From contig CALREC010000001.1 of NCBI GenBank assembly GCA_943355085.1, forward strand, positions 1-15,097: a DNA stretch of 15,097 nucleotides. Reading direction: 5' to 3'. The position numbers and the translations under genes were made by a program. Position 1 is the first letter of the stretch. Each line of letters starts with the position of its first letter. The notes below the pieces were generated by a model that saw only the letters and a program-made list of their open reading frames with translations, did no database searches and was not told the origin of the DNA. Positions 1 to 8,854 of the stretch are shown piece after piece. The stretch comes from Candidatus Altimarinota bacterium. Its GTDB lineage: Bacteria > Patescibacteriota > Gracilibacteria > BD1-5 > UBA2023.

Positions 1-64
1 TGAGGTTGAAAAGATGACGATTATTTAGAAATCAACAGCCCTGGCCTGAGGGGTGAAGGGGCAT
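1..64 (-). CDS. Start of an unidentified gene, truncated by the window edge
   Basis: An ATG at 62-64 lies one base after the TAG stop of the upstream gene. It opens a frame that stays free of UAA and UAG to the window edge when UGA is read as glycine; the peptide begins MPLHPSGQGCGFLNNRHL. Only 21 codons are visible and I recognise no motif, so no function is offered. The one-base spacing would fit translational coupling in the pilin-like operon, but a chance open frame this short is quite possible. Confidence 0.3.
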
Positions 65-65
65 G

Positions 66-1367
66 CTATTGAAAGAAACAGCTCGTTCCAGTTCCTGTTG
101 TGCTTCCGCTTCCAAAGAGCGTTCCACTTCCAAACGTACATCCATTGATGATAAAAGGACGAATCGTATTATTTTGTAATACTTCAAATTGCTTATAGCG
201 ATAATCACCATCGCTGTCTATGATAATATCATTCCCAAAATACTTCATAGTTCCACGTTCCCAGTCATTTATCGGTACTATATATATATCCGTACCTTGC
301 TCATCTTGCATGGATATTTTGTATTTGAGGAAGTCTACTCCTTTGTTCGAATCATTCCCGGAAAATGAGAGAAAAATAGCATAATCTTTATTTTTGAGAT
401 CAAATACTTTTCTCGATCCTATGTCCGTTGTTCCTGATATGCTCATGTCTTGCATAACCCATCAGATAGCTCCATTGGGTCAGGTGCTTATGGTGTTTTC
501 ACGAGGCTCGAGTTCGAGTACGCCGATACTATCAAACTGCTTTTTGTTAAACTCCATGATTTTGAGGGTGTACGACTGGTCAATATCAACATAGAGATAG
601 CCGGACTGGGTATTTCCAGGAAGTGCTCATCCAGGAAGTACTCATCCAGATCATGTGTTATATGCATTGCTCGCAATGTACTTGACGAGAGGGGTATTCA
701 TGGAGAATACACTATACCATCCGGTATCTTTTTTCACATATCCGTATATGTTTTTTCGTCCCATATCATCGTTATCTCTGTATCCATCATTTGGATATTT
801 TGTGTTCGTATCGGAATATGGCTGAAAATCATCACTATCTCCATTGAGATCGATCTGAGACCAGGTATCGGTCGTGGTAAATGAGATATCGGTTTGAAAA
901 GAATCTGTGAATCTCCCACTTCGTGCCCCTGTACTATTGAGCGGGAGGAGTGAAATCTCAGAAGAGAGGTATGATCCAGTGGTAAAGGTATTGCCCGAGG
1001 CAGAGTAGGAGAGTATAAGGTTGCCCTGTGGGACTGCGGTCGATCCAGAGCAGACAAAAACACCCCCCTGAAAATAATGACTGGTAGGGATGGTGTTTTT
1101 ACCCCCACCGGTGGTTCCGCTCAATGTCACAGAGGGACATGCTATGGTATTGGTAAATCCGCTCCCATCAGTATTGACGAGTGTGTTATAGGCTATCGCA
1201 AGAGTTGCTTTCTCGGTGATGTTCGAGTGGAGCTTGCTGTCGTGGACCTGTATATCAACATTTTCTGTGAGCACATCCATCTTGAGTACTACGATGTACC
1301 CTGCTATGACAGCAAAAAAACTCAGCATCATGGCATACAAAAATACACTTCCGTTTTTATTGACCAT
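66..1367 (-). CDS. Membrane-anchored surface protein, PilX-like minor pilin or adhesin (433 aa)
   Basis: The N-terminus (MVNKNGSVFLYAMMLSFF) runs into a single hydrophobic helix at about residues 7-28. Its layout resembles PilX-type minor pilins, but it has no canonical GFTLIE cleavage motif. The rest is a Thr/Ser/Gly/Asp-rich exported-type domain. Two acidic loops, DLNGDSDDF near residue 175 and DSDGDY near residue 390, resemble Ca2+-binding EF-hand or dockerin loops. A Gly/Pro linker near residue 245 carries a GGALP/GGVLP pentapeptide repeat. Five UGA codons (651, 642, 627, 480, 462) must be glycine for the frame to run from ATG to TAG; read as stops they break the gene in two. It starts 3 bases after the stop of the upstream pilin gene, so the two are probably co-transcribed and coupled. 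A type IV pilus tip or minor subunit is an inference from context and the N-terminal helix; the exact family is not recognised. Confidence 0.75.
616..647 (-). repeat. 15-bp tandem repeat encoding a Gly/Pro linker
   Basis: CCAGGAAGTGCTCAT (616-630) is followed by CCAGGAAGTACTCAT (631-645), one mismatch apart, and the start of a third unit. On the minus strand they encode GGALP and GGVLP, with UGA supplying one glycine of each pair. The repeat lies between the two halves of the surface protein and probably forms a flexible hinge. Confidence 0.8.
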
Positions 1368-1370
1368 ATA

Positions 1371-1991
1371 CTAAAAATCAAGAGTAAATGAAAATGTTGC
1401 TACATCGAGGTCGAGCGAGTCCCGTGCGCGTCAAGAAAGTGCTTCATGATAAGGGGCCTCGATATCCATGGTATATTCAAAGATAGCACCAGTATTGTAT
1501 TTGCTGATTGTAAAATTGGTAGCTAGGAGCTCTGGAAAGAGTCCAGCATCTTGAAAGAGTATATCATATGTATTTGCCGGTGTCAATGCTCAAATCTGTG
1601 TAGCATTTAGTTTCTGGTATGCGATAACTTTTTTTCCATAGGTACTTTTGTCGGCAGTGAGTTTTGATACATTTCCCTCTTTTTGATCTACAACTCAGAG
1701 TAATATGCCTGAGGTTTTTTTTGGATTTGTTAAGAGTCCTACATTATATGTACCACTTGCTGTAGAGATGATGGTTGTTTCTGGATAGATCTTCTTAAAA
1801 TTGTTCATGGTGCCGATGAAGTCAGTCATACTCGTGCGTACTCTTGTTGACTGCTTGGAGGTGGTGATGTCTTTTTGTATCTGGATCAGAAATACTAAAA
1901 CTCCTCCCATGATAATCGTAGAGATAGTAACCGCTATGATTATTTCGATAAGGGTAAAACCACGATTATGGTCTTGAGATATATTTTTCAT
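1371..1991 (-). CDS. Type IV pilin-like protein with prepilin signal (206 aa)
   Basis: A short basic leader, MKNISQDHNRG, precedes FTLIEIIIAVTISTIIMGG. This is a textbook class III (prepilin) signal: cleavage after the Gly by PilD, N-methylation of Phe+1, and the conserved Glu+5, followed by the hydrophobic alpha-helix that packs in the filament core. The remaining ~160 residues are a polar, Thr-rich globular part with no cysteine pair that I can see, ending TFSFTLDF. Length and layout resemble PulJ/ComGF-like or minor pilins. The frame stays open upstream of 1991, but that extension lacks pilin character, so the ATG that gives the short leader was chosen. UGA codons at 1695, 1590 and 1431 read as Gly. 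It is first in a minus-strand run with the 433-aa surface protein 3 bases downstream. It is presumably assembled by the GspE/PilB ATPase encoded at 6136-7443. Confidence 0.88.
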
Positions 1992-2049
1992 TTTATTTTT
2001 TAGTAATTTTCTATATACTGGATACCAGCTTTCATAAAGTATATATATT
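1992..2049. promoter_or_regulatory. Compact divergent promoter region between two pilin-like genes
   Basis: Only 58 bases separate the two divergent pilin-like starts, so both promoters should lie here or overlap the genes. Several overlapping AT-rich TATA elements are present around 2013-2019 and 2040-2049. No single -35/-10 pair is convincing and no clear Shine-Dalgarno sequence precedes either ATG. Confidence 0.35.
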
Positions 2050-2493
2050 ATGTATAATTTTTCAAACACAAAAAATGGAGAGACTCTTGTTTCCATAATC
2101 GTCGGGGTAGTGATACTCGGTATAGCGATAAGCGGTATTACTATGATCCTTATACAAAGCCGTGCAATAGAAGCTGACTATGATAGTAATAATTTCATGA
2201 CCATACTCCAATCGAACGCAGAAAATATTGTGAGAAATATTGATACGACTGCTTTTTGAGACAAAGATATATTTTATATCCAAAAAGATGTTGAAACAAA
2301 AATGTTCCGTGCCTTGAGTGGTAGTACCAATGAGCCCTATAGATATATCAATAAACATGGTGACGTCGTTGATCCTGTTACATATATAGGTCCTGTATAC
2401 TCTCGCCTCTTTATCGTAGAAAAGAGCGATGTAAGCATGGGCAAGCCACGACAGATTATAAAATGAGGTATCAAGGAATTTATAAAAAAATAG
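2050..2493 (+). CDS. Type IV pilin-like (PilV/PulI-like) protein (147 aa)
   Basis: The N-terminus MYNFSNTKNG-ETLVSIIVGVVILGIAISG matches a class III prepilin leader followed by the pilin helix, but position +5 after the putative cleavage Gly is Ser instead of the usual Glu. Such substitutions occur in some minor pilins. The ~100-residue C-terminal part is polar, with two UGA-encoded glycines (2257, 2464), and ends KGGIKEFIKK before TAG. Read with UGA as a stop it would be only 69 residues. It is transcribed divergently from the other pilin genes and converges on a small membrane protein gene; its TAG lies inside the left arm of the shared terminator. The role is probably a minor pilin or pseudopilin. 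Confidence 0.8.
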
Positions 2494-2520
2494 TCCCAAG
2501 TAACTTGGGACTATTTTTTT
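2485..2520. terminator. Bidirectional intrinsic terminator between convergent genes
   Basis: A perfect inverted repeat, AAAAAATAGTCCCAAG (2485-2500) and its complement (2504-2519), surrounds a 3-base TAA loop. It gives a GC-rich stem core flanked by A- and T-runs, so it works on both strands. It contains the TAG of the plus-strand pilin gene (2491-2493) and touches the TAA of the minus-strand gene (2519-2521). Confidence 0.92.
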
Positions 2521-2809
2521 ACTTCTGTGGAGCTGTAGGAACTGGTGTTTCTTTTTGTGGTTGTTGGAGACATGCCACATTGATGAGATCAACTTTTTTA
2601 TCTCAGGCATATACATTGAATGGCTTACATTCTTTATTGGAGGCCTGTTCTATGAGACTTGCAACCGTATTGTTTTGTCCTGCAACATATGCATTTTGGA
2701 GGACTCCATTTCGGAAGTTATCAAATATATTATAAGAGATATAGGCAAATGAGAAGATAACCCAGAAAGTAAGGGCAACGCTTTTCCAGTTTGGAGCAGG
2801 GAAATTCAT
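2519..2809 (-). CDS. Small single-pass membrane protein, function unknown (96 aa)
   Basis: From the chosen ATG the protein begins MNFPAPNWKSVALTFWVIF. One membrane helix spans about residues 9-27, then a soluble part contains two cysteines (KECKP and VACLQ) and the tail is Pro/Gln-rich (QKETPVPTAPQK). One UGA (2603) is read as Gly; without it the C-terminal third is lost. In-frame ATGs also occur at 2815 and 2860. The short form puts the helix close to the N-terminus and was preferred, but the sequence does not settle this. The two cysteines could form an extracytoplasmic disulfide. It lies among pilin and surface genes, so an envelope role is plausible; I do not recognise a family. Confidence 0.65.
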
Positions 2810-2896
2810 GATCATTAAAAAGTTATAAATAAAGTTCAAAGAGTATAGATTTTTTCTCATAAAAGACAAGTCTTATATGCTTGCCAAATAGAGATA

Positions 2897-3667
2897 TTAT
2901 TTTATGATGGAAAAAAATATCTCTTGTCATTCCTTTTTTGCCAATCATTTTCATTGAATCGTGCTATCTTCTGGCAGAGAACTCGATGTCGATGTCGATG
3001 TTGTCGGAGTGAGTATGAGGCTCGTATCATTGGTAAAAATGGTACTTGTCACTCCTGTGCTTGGGCTCTGAGGTGTGCTTGGGCTCTGAGGTGTGCCTGT
3101 AGTTTGAGGAGCACTCGTGCTCAGGGAGAGCGCATCTATCTCGAAACCAATTCATTCAAAGTTCTGAAATCCTATGTGTTCACTGTAGGCATAGCCATGC
3201 AGTTTTTTATCTGATTGACAGTAGTATACATATAGGGAATCACTGAAGTCAAAGCGGACAAAGCCAGCTTGATCATTATATGCGAATCACCCGAGCTTAT
3301 ATCCATAGCCTGAGCTACATTTGCCAGTCGTCCCTATGATTCGAACATTTTTTGTAGTATCCGTACTCCAATTGAGCTGGAAGAATTCAAATTGGCTGTC
3401 ATAATAAGCTCCAGTAAAGTAATTTTCTATGATATCACTATCATTATTTTTATTGATATACGAAGCTGCCCCAGTCAAGAACGAAATCTCGCTATTATAT
3501 GATCCGGGAGATGTTGCAGATTGGTTCTTTATGGAACTACTTATAACATCGAGTGCATACGAGAGTGTAAATCCCAGACTTAAAAAGACAAGACATCCCA
3601 TCAAAAAATTCCTATAGAAGGCTCATTTTTTGAGGATGTGTAATGTATATGAAACAAGTGTGGTCAT
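2897..3667 (-). CDS. Anchored surface protein with GxAxxxxxGxxxF repeats (256 aa)
   Basis: The ATG at 3665-3667 gives a basic N-terminus (MTTLVSYTLHILKKGAFYR) and then a hydrophobic helix at about residues 22-42, so it is exported and probably anchored. Two copies of an aromatic motif follow: GGFAYNDQAGFVRF and HGYAYSEHIGFQNF. They resemble the GWAWSxxIGWIxF-type repeats common in surface proteins of CPR bacteria. A Ser/Thr/Pro linker with a perfect 18-bp tandem repeat follows, then a short hydrophobic C-terminal end (EIFFSIIK). Six UGA codons are Gly (3623, 3287, 3152, 2951, 2945, 2927). The start was chosen because the next in-frame ATG (3601) would cut the basic segment before the helix. 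The function is probably cell-surface display; this rests on motif resemblance only. Confidence 0.7.
3056..3091 (-). repeat. Two perfect 18-bp tandem repeats in a Ser/Thr/Pro linker
   Basis: TGTGCTTGGGCTCTGAGG occurs at 3056-3073 and again, identical, at 3074-3091. On the coding strand it encodes PQSPST-type hexapeptides. A slippage-prone linker of this kind can vary in length between strains. Confidence 0.9.
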
Positions 3668-3763
3668 AAAAAAAGAAAGTTATGTGAACTTGTGCATAGT
3701 GTATCGCATATATTCGTCTGTGTCAAAAAAATATGAGCTCTTTACGAAAAGAGCCAATTAAAT

Positions 3764-3791
3764 TTGACTAAACTAGCGTTTCCCATACAAT
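3764..3791 (+). promoter_or_regulatory. Sigma70-type promoter for fusA
   Basis: TTGACT (3764-3769) and TACAAT (3786-3791) are separated by 16 bases. Transcription would start about 7 bases on, leaving a leader of roughly 55 bases before the fusA ATG. An upstream 7-bp hairpin (GCTCTTT at 3737, matched by AAAGAGC) is present but no T-run follows it on the plus strand. Confidence 0.6.
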
Positions 3792-3799
3792 TCCCGGAA

Positions 3800-3824
3800 A
3801 TTCTTTGAAAAAAGAATATTTTTT
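3800..3824 (+). other. AT-rich hairpin plus T-run in the fusA leader
   Basis: ATTCTTT (3800-3806), loop GAAA, AAAGAAT (3811-3817), then ATTTTTTC. It has the layout of a weak intrinsic terminator between the promoter and the fusA start, so attenuation is possible. The stem holds only one G-C pair, so it may equally be chance in AT-rich DNA. Confidence 0.35.
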
Positions 3825-3851
3825 CTAATTTTCTTAACTATATGTATATCT

Positions 3852-5987
3852 ATGGCAATTGCAACCGACCTTAAAAATATTCGTAATATTGGTATTATCG
3901 CGCATATCGATGCGGGAAAAACTACCACTTCTGAGCGTGTTCTTTTCTATACTGGAAAGACTCACAAGATCTGAGAGGTTCATGAAGGAGCTGCGACAAT
4001 GGACTGGATGGCACAAGAACAAGAACGAGGTATTACTATTACTTCCGCTGCCACAACCTGTGAATGGAAAGGAACTCAGTTCAATCTTATCGATACTCCA
4101 GGTCACGTGGATTTCACGATCGAAGTAGAACGCTCTATGCGCGTACTTGACGGAGGAGTTGCTGTATTTGATGCATCTCAGGGGGTTGAGCCTCAGTCTG
4201 AAACTGTTTGGAAACAGGCTGATAAGTATGGAGTTCCTCGAATCGCATTTGCGAACAAGATGGATAAGACTGGTGCATCTTTTCAGATGACATATGATTC
4301 TATCAAGAAACGTCTTTCTGGAAATAAAGTTATCGCTATCCAGATGCCTATGGGCGAGGAGGCTGAGTTCGTTGGTATTATAGACCTTGTGGCTATGAAA
4401 TCTTATACTTTCGAAGGAAAGATGGGAGAAAAGGTTGTAGAAGCAGAGATACCAGCACAGTATCTCGAAAAGGCACAGACTATGCGTCTCGATGTTATCG
4501 AGAAAGCTGCTGAACAATCAGATGAGCTTATGGAGGTATATATGGAATCTGAAACACTTACGACAGAACAGATCAAAAAAGGGCTCCGACTTGGAACTAT
4601 TACGAGTTCTATCTATCCACTCATGTGTGGATCTTCCCTTATGAATAAAGGGGTTCAATTGGTGCTTGATGCCGTTGTAGACTATCTTCCATCTCCATTG
4701 GATGTAAACGCAGGAACTATTACTGGTTCTGACGAGGATGATATCGAAAAGAAAATTACCTATAAGCAAAATAAAGATGAGCCTCTTACGGCTCTTGCGT
4801 TCAAGATCGCAACTGATCCATTTGTCGGTCGAATCACATTCGTGCGCGTATACTCTGGAACTCTGAAATCTGGTTCGTATGTATACAATCCGATTTCTGG
4901 ACAAAAAGAGCGTATCGGTCGTTTATTGCAGATGCACGCAAATAATCGTCAAGAAATTGAAGAGATTCCTGCTGGAAATATCGGAGCTGTTATCGGACTT
5001 AAGGATACTAAAACAGGAGACACTCTTTGTGAGGTAGATAAGCCAGTAGTTCTTGAGCGAATGACTTTCCCAGAACCGGTTATCTCTATCTCAGTAGAGC
5101 CAAAGACCAAGGCTGATCAGGAGCGAATGGGTATGGCCCTCTCAAAACTTGCCGAGGAAGATCCTTCTTTCCGAGTAACGTCCAATCCTGAAACCAATCA
5201 GACTATCATATCCGGAATGGGAGAACTGCATCTTGAGATTATCGTTGATCGTATGAAGCGTGAGTTTAAAGTTGAGTCCAATGTCGGAGCTCCTCAGGTA
5301 GCGTACCGAGAAACTATTACTCAAAAAGTAGTAGACGCTGAGTTCAAGCACCAGAAACAAACGGGAGGTCGTGGACAATATGGACATGTTATTATCACTT
5401 TTGATCCAATTACATCAGACGAACGAAAGGCCGATCCAGAGTTCAAGGAAGAAAATGTATTTATCAACAAGGTAGTCGGAGGAACGATTCCAAAGGAATA
5501 TATCCCAGGAGTTGAGAAAGGTCTTCGGGATGCTTGGTCTCGAGGTATGATCGCTGGTTATCCTGTGGTTGATGTACGAGCGACTCTTACCTTTGGTTCG
5601 TATCATGATGTCGATTCGAATGAGCTTTCATTTAAGATGGCAGCATCAAAATGTTTCCGTGAGGCAGCAAAGAAGGCTCGTCCAACACTCCTTGAGCCAG
5701 TTATGCTTGTAGAAGTAAACACCCCGGAAGAATATATGGGAGATGTACTTGGAGGTATCAACTCAAAACGAGGACAAATCATAGAGATGACCGAGCGAGG
5801 AATGGCAAAGATTATCAAGGCATATGTTCCACTTGGAGAAATGTTTGGATACTCAACAGATCTCCGGTCTATGTCACAAGGACGTGCGACATACGTTATG
5901 GAGTTCTCTCATTATTCTGCTGTTCCAACAGCACTTACTGAGAAGATTCGCGCAGAACGTGGAGTCAAGTTTGATGACGAAGAATAA
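3852..5987 (+). CDS. fusA: Elongation factor G (711 aa)
   Basis: EF-G is the GTPase that drives translocation on the ribosome and, with RRF, ribosome recycling. Visible motifs in order: G1 AHIDAGKT (residues 17-24), switch I with [26 protein letters not shown], then domain II, III and V signatures such as [10 protein letters not shown] and GQYGHV. Length is normal for bacterial EF-G. The ATG at 3852 gives the usual short lead into the P-loop. Codon 41 is UGA (3972-3974), in [15 protein letters not shown], where nearly all EF-Gs have glycine; with the standard code the gene would lose its P-loop. It is the only UGA in 711 codons, in contrast to neighbouring genes. The gene is monocistronic: no rpsL, rpsG or tuf adjoins it, unlike the classical str operon. 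Confidence 0.98.
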
Positions 5988-6010
5988 AACACTACTCTGT
6001 AGTACAGAAT

Positions 6011-6040
6011 ATAAATCCCCCGAGAATTCGGGGGATTTAT
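6011..6040. terminator. Terminator hairpin between convergent fusA and the assembly ATPase gene
   Basis: A perfect 13-bp stem (6011-6023 with 6028-6040) closes a GAAT loop. A run of five G-C pairs sits in the core and the ATAAAT/ATTTAT flanks act as short T-rich tails on both strands. It lies 24 bases after the fusA stop and about 95 bases beyond the stop of the minus-strand ATPase gene, so it can serve both. Confidence 0.8.
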
Positions 6041-6135
6041 ATGTATGTGGATTTCTCTGTTGCAGTTTTTTCTCGATTTTTGAGATGCTGGTATGAACGA
6101 GCCATGCAGCTTATTATTTTGGATCAAGGATCAAT

Positions 6136-7443
6136 CTAGTCAATGACACTGAACAATTCCTCAAGTGTTGTTTTTCCTCTCATAGCTTTCAGTACACCAT
6201 CCTCTCTCATGAGCATGAGATCTTGTTCTTTTCATTTTGCTAGTATCTCTGCTGGACTTGCCCCAGTTCGAATGAGCCCCCTTATCTCGTCCGAGAAGTT
6301 AAGTACTTCGTAGATACCAAGTCGACCTTTAAAACCTGAGTATCCACACTGCTCACACCCTTTTCCTCGATGGAGAGTAAAGCTATTTTTCTTGGCCTTG
6401 GATACAGCCTCTATACCGATATCTTGCATCATCCATTTGATGATTTCGGTTTCTTCTGTTGTCGCTTCATATGATTCAGAACAGTGCGAACATATTTTCC
6501 TTACCAATCTCTGTGCTATGATTATATCTATCGCCGAAGCTAATATGTAGGAGGGGAGTCACATATTGGTCAGGCGTTCTATCGTTTCTGAAGCACTTTT
6601 AGTATGAAGGGTGGAGAGTACTAAGTGTCCAGTCAGGGAAGCTTGAGCGGCAATATCTGCTGTTTCGAGATCACGTATCTCTCCAATCATAATCACGTCT
6701 GGATCTTGGCGCAAGAGTGCCTTGAGGCCACTCGCGTAGGTATAGTTATTTTTTTCATTTACTTCCGATTGGACAACCCCCTCAAGTTCATATTCGATTG
6801 GGTCCTCGAGTGTAATCACTTTTTTTTCAGAGGTATTGAGTGTTGAAAGAACCGAATAGAGTGTAGTCGTTTTACCACTTCCCGTTGGACCCGTAACAAG
6901 AATCATCCCATTCTTTTTCCCGGTACTTTTTTCGATTTGACGTTTCGATGTCCACATAAATCAGAGGTCACTCAGTGGTGGTATCGAGTTGGTAGAGTCG
7001 AGTATACGACATACAGTATTTTCACCAAGTTTTACCGGTAGAGTCGAGACACGCACATCTATACGCTCTCACTTATCGTCTATGCGATATTTTCCATCCT
7101 GTGGAATTTGTGTCAGATTAAGTTTCATATTTGACTTATATTTGAGACGCTCAAGTACAAGTTTATATTCTGCAGTGGTCAGTTCAAATATCGTTACAAG
7201 ATTGCCATCGATTCTTAGTCGAATGGCTATGGACGAAGGCTTTATATCATAGTGTATATCAGAACCCCCAAGCGAAAGGGCTCCTTTGGTGATAAGGGTG
7301 AGTGCCGTATCAGAATCCTGCTTTAGAAGAGCTTCACGAACGAAGCGCTCGAGCTCTTGAAATTTTGTAGAATGAAATCAAGTATTTTCTTTTAAAAGCA
7401 CTTCTTTCATTTTCTTAAAATCTTCTTCTGTTTGTATAGGCAT
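6136..7443 (-). CDS. pilB: GspE/PilB-family pilus or secretion assembly ATPase (435 aa)
   Basis: This hexameric cytoplasmic ATPase powers extension of type IV pili or type II pseudopili. Motifs seen: Walker A GPTGSGKT (residues 185-192), Asp box ITLEDPIEY, Walker [10 protein letters not shown] (247-255), His box STLHTKSA (about 277), and the tetracysteine zinc motif CSHC (318-321) with CEQC (363-366), typical of GspE/PilB rather than PilT. The C-terminus ([10 protein letters not shown]) also fits. At 435 aa it is shorter than the usual 550-570; it begins almost directly at the N2 domain and lacks most of the MshEN-type N-terminal region that binds platform-associated partners. Five UGA codons (7378, 7069, 6961, 6559, 6232) are Gly; one starts [11 protein letters not shown], a conserved segment. 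An upstream in-frame ATG at 7482 would add 13 residues. It is the likely motor for the pilins at 1371-2493; no retraction ATPase, platform protein or prepilin peptidase is in the window. Confidence 0.95.
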
Positions 7444-7503
7444 AAGTCAGATATGAGAGCGAGTAAAACAATTACAGGGCATTCTATCATATATTAATAT
7501 GTA

Positions 7504-7530
7504 TTGCAAAAATATTAATATCACTATAAT
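7504..7530 (+). promoter_or_regulatory. Promoter of the tilS operon
   Basis: A perfect -10 TATAAT (7525-7530) has TTGCAA (7504-7509) 15 bases upstream as the best -35. It lies in the divergent spacer and starts a 45-base leader before the ATG at 7575. The spacing is slightly short, which lowers confidence in the -35 assignment. Confidence 0.5.
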
Positions 7531-7574
7531 ATAGACAAGCTGACATTTTATCTCCTTCTTTATCTCGAGAAATT

Positions 7575-7811
7575 ATGCCATTGAATGAATCACAATTACT
7601 TATTCTTGCTATCTATAGTATAGTATTTTTCTGTGTTGTTATATTTTTTGAGATACGACTCAACTATATACATGCTCGTCATATAGAAAAACTTTGGCCA
7701 GTAGGTGAGGATGGCCTGAGGATGATAGATCGTAAATTAAAGATAATTGTGCGTATTCTTTTTGTGATTTTATTTCTCTTATCTGTTGCGACTATTCTTA
7801 CTCTTTTATAG
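7575..7811 (+). CDS. Small two-helix membrane protein, function unknown (78 aa)
   Basis: Two strongly hydrophobic segments (about residues 7-27 and 56-77) flank a basic, soluble loop containing HARHIEKLWPVGEDGLRMIDRKLK. This is a hairpin-type membrane protein. No UGA codons; it ends with TAG, 9 bases before the next start, so it should be co-transcribed with the PH-domain protein that follows. No family is recognised. The pairing of a small membrane protein with a PH-like membrane protein suggests that they act together. Confidence 0.7.
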   Translation: MPLNESQLLILAIYSIVFFCVVIFFEIRLNYIHARHIEKLWPVGEDGLRMIDRKLKIIVRILFVILFLLSVATILTLL

Positions 7812-7820
7812 CTACCACCT

Positions 7821-8360
7821 ATGAATATCTGGGCAGAAGAGAACTATACCATAGTTACGAAACATTTTATATATTTCCTCTATCTGGTTGCAAAATTTCT
7901 TTTTTTGCTTGTGATTGCGGGCATGCTTTTTGCCTCCTTGGTCATATATAAGGAAGATTTTGCGAAAGATACATCGGAAATAGTAAAGTATGTATTTTTC
8001 CCTGTGATATTTTTATTGGTCAATTATGGCTTTATCCAGCTCATACTTTGAATCATACGCTATTACAATAATCTCGTCATTATTGTACGAGACAAGTTTA
8101 TTATTATACATAGTTCTCTGATGCTGCGTGAAGACTTAGAGATTATGGATCTTGGCAAAGTCATGAAGATAGACGTGGTGTGTCATGGAATTCTCGCAAG
8201 TATTTTTTGATATGGACACTTGGTTATGGAACAACAAAAAGACGAAGTTCGCACGATACGATTTATTCCTCACCCCTATAAGGTGTGTCAAATCCTTCGC
8301 GAAAACACAACGTCTACAGGCCGATGATGACAAGAGGTTCGATTTTTTAAAACTCGTTAA
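7821..8360 (+). CDS. Membrane protein with a bacterial PH-like domain (179 aa)
   Basis: Two transmembrane helices (about residues 18-42 and 55-78) are followed by a soluble domain of about 95 residues. That domain has the look of bPH2/YdbS (DUF304)-type PH domains: VIIVRDKFIIIHSS, a central LEIMDLGKVMKIDV strand-turn-strand, then a Gly-Tyr-Gly turn (FGYGHLVME) and VRTIRFIPHP. Such proteins are usually small membrane proteins of uncertain role, sometimes tied to envelope stress. UGA at 8049, 8208, 8325 and 8328 reads as Gly; the first sits just after the second helix, so the standard code would remove the entire soluble domain. It is followed after three bases by the next gene, indicating tight coupling. 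The domain assignment is from the pattern, not from a search. Confidence 0.7.
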
Positions 8361-8363
8361 TCT

Positions 8364-8852
8364 ATGTTTGAATTTCTTTTTAAGAAAAAATACCCCTCTT
8401 CACCGATACAATCGTGCTCACTCATAGATTTGTCGACAGAGACAAGCAATTTTTTTCAGGAATTGACTGAAGAATTTTCTTTCTTATTATTTGATGAGAT
8501 TTTGATCCTCAGGAAGCTCCCATGATGATATGAATTAGTACACCATCAAGAGTACTCAAAGCAAGCCCAGGCAGACAAAAATTGGCGTGATCGAGTTATC
8601 GGCAATATAGACCTTTTTTTGAGTAGAATTATAAAAAAAAATGCACTTTCCGATGGGGAATGAGTTTTTACCTGGGATCAATATGGTGCACTTTTTGATG
8701 TGATGGTACGAGAAGGAGACTACTATATAGTACTTAACAACTCTGGAGAGTCTCTCTCAGATCTTATGAAAAATCATCCTTTTAATGAGTCGAAACTGAT
8801 TCGTTTTCTCGCCAAATTTGCTCGACGTTTTAGTAATAGCCCTCATGTGTAG
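8364..8852 (+). CDS. Uncharacterised cytoplasmic protein (162 aa)
   Basis: The ATG lies three bases after the preceding stop. The protein starts MFEFLFKKKYPSSPIQ and has no signal peptide, no membrane segment and only one cysteine. It is mixed alpha/beta in character, with a charged helical stretch (QEYSKQAQADKNWRDRVIGN) and a C-terminal helix (FNESKLIRFLAKFARRF). Three UGA codons (8523, 8526, 8661) are Gly, two of them adjacent. No family is recognised. It is held between the PH-like membrane protein and the RNHCP protein in a single operon ending in tilS, so a conserved neighbourhood search would be the best clue to its role. Confidence 0.7.
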
Positions 8853-8854
8853 AT

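Noticed and set aside
1992-2096. N-terminal extension of the pilin at 1371-1991 (METRVSPFF start)
   Set aside because: It would place 35 non-leader residues before the prepilin signal and overlap the divergent gene's coding start.
3972-3974. Selenocysteine or Trp at the in-frame UGA of fusA
   Set aside because: EF-G has Gly at this position in nearly all bacteria, no SECIS-type structure is evident, and the same codon recurs at other Gly positions.
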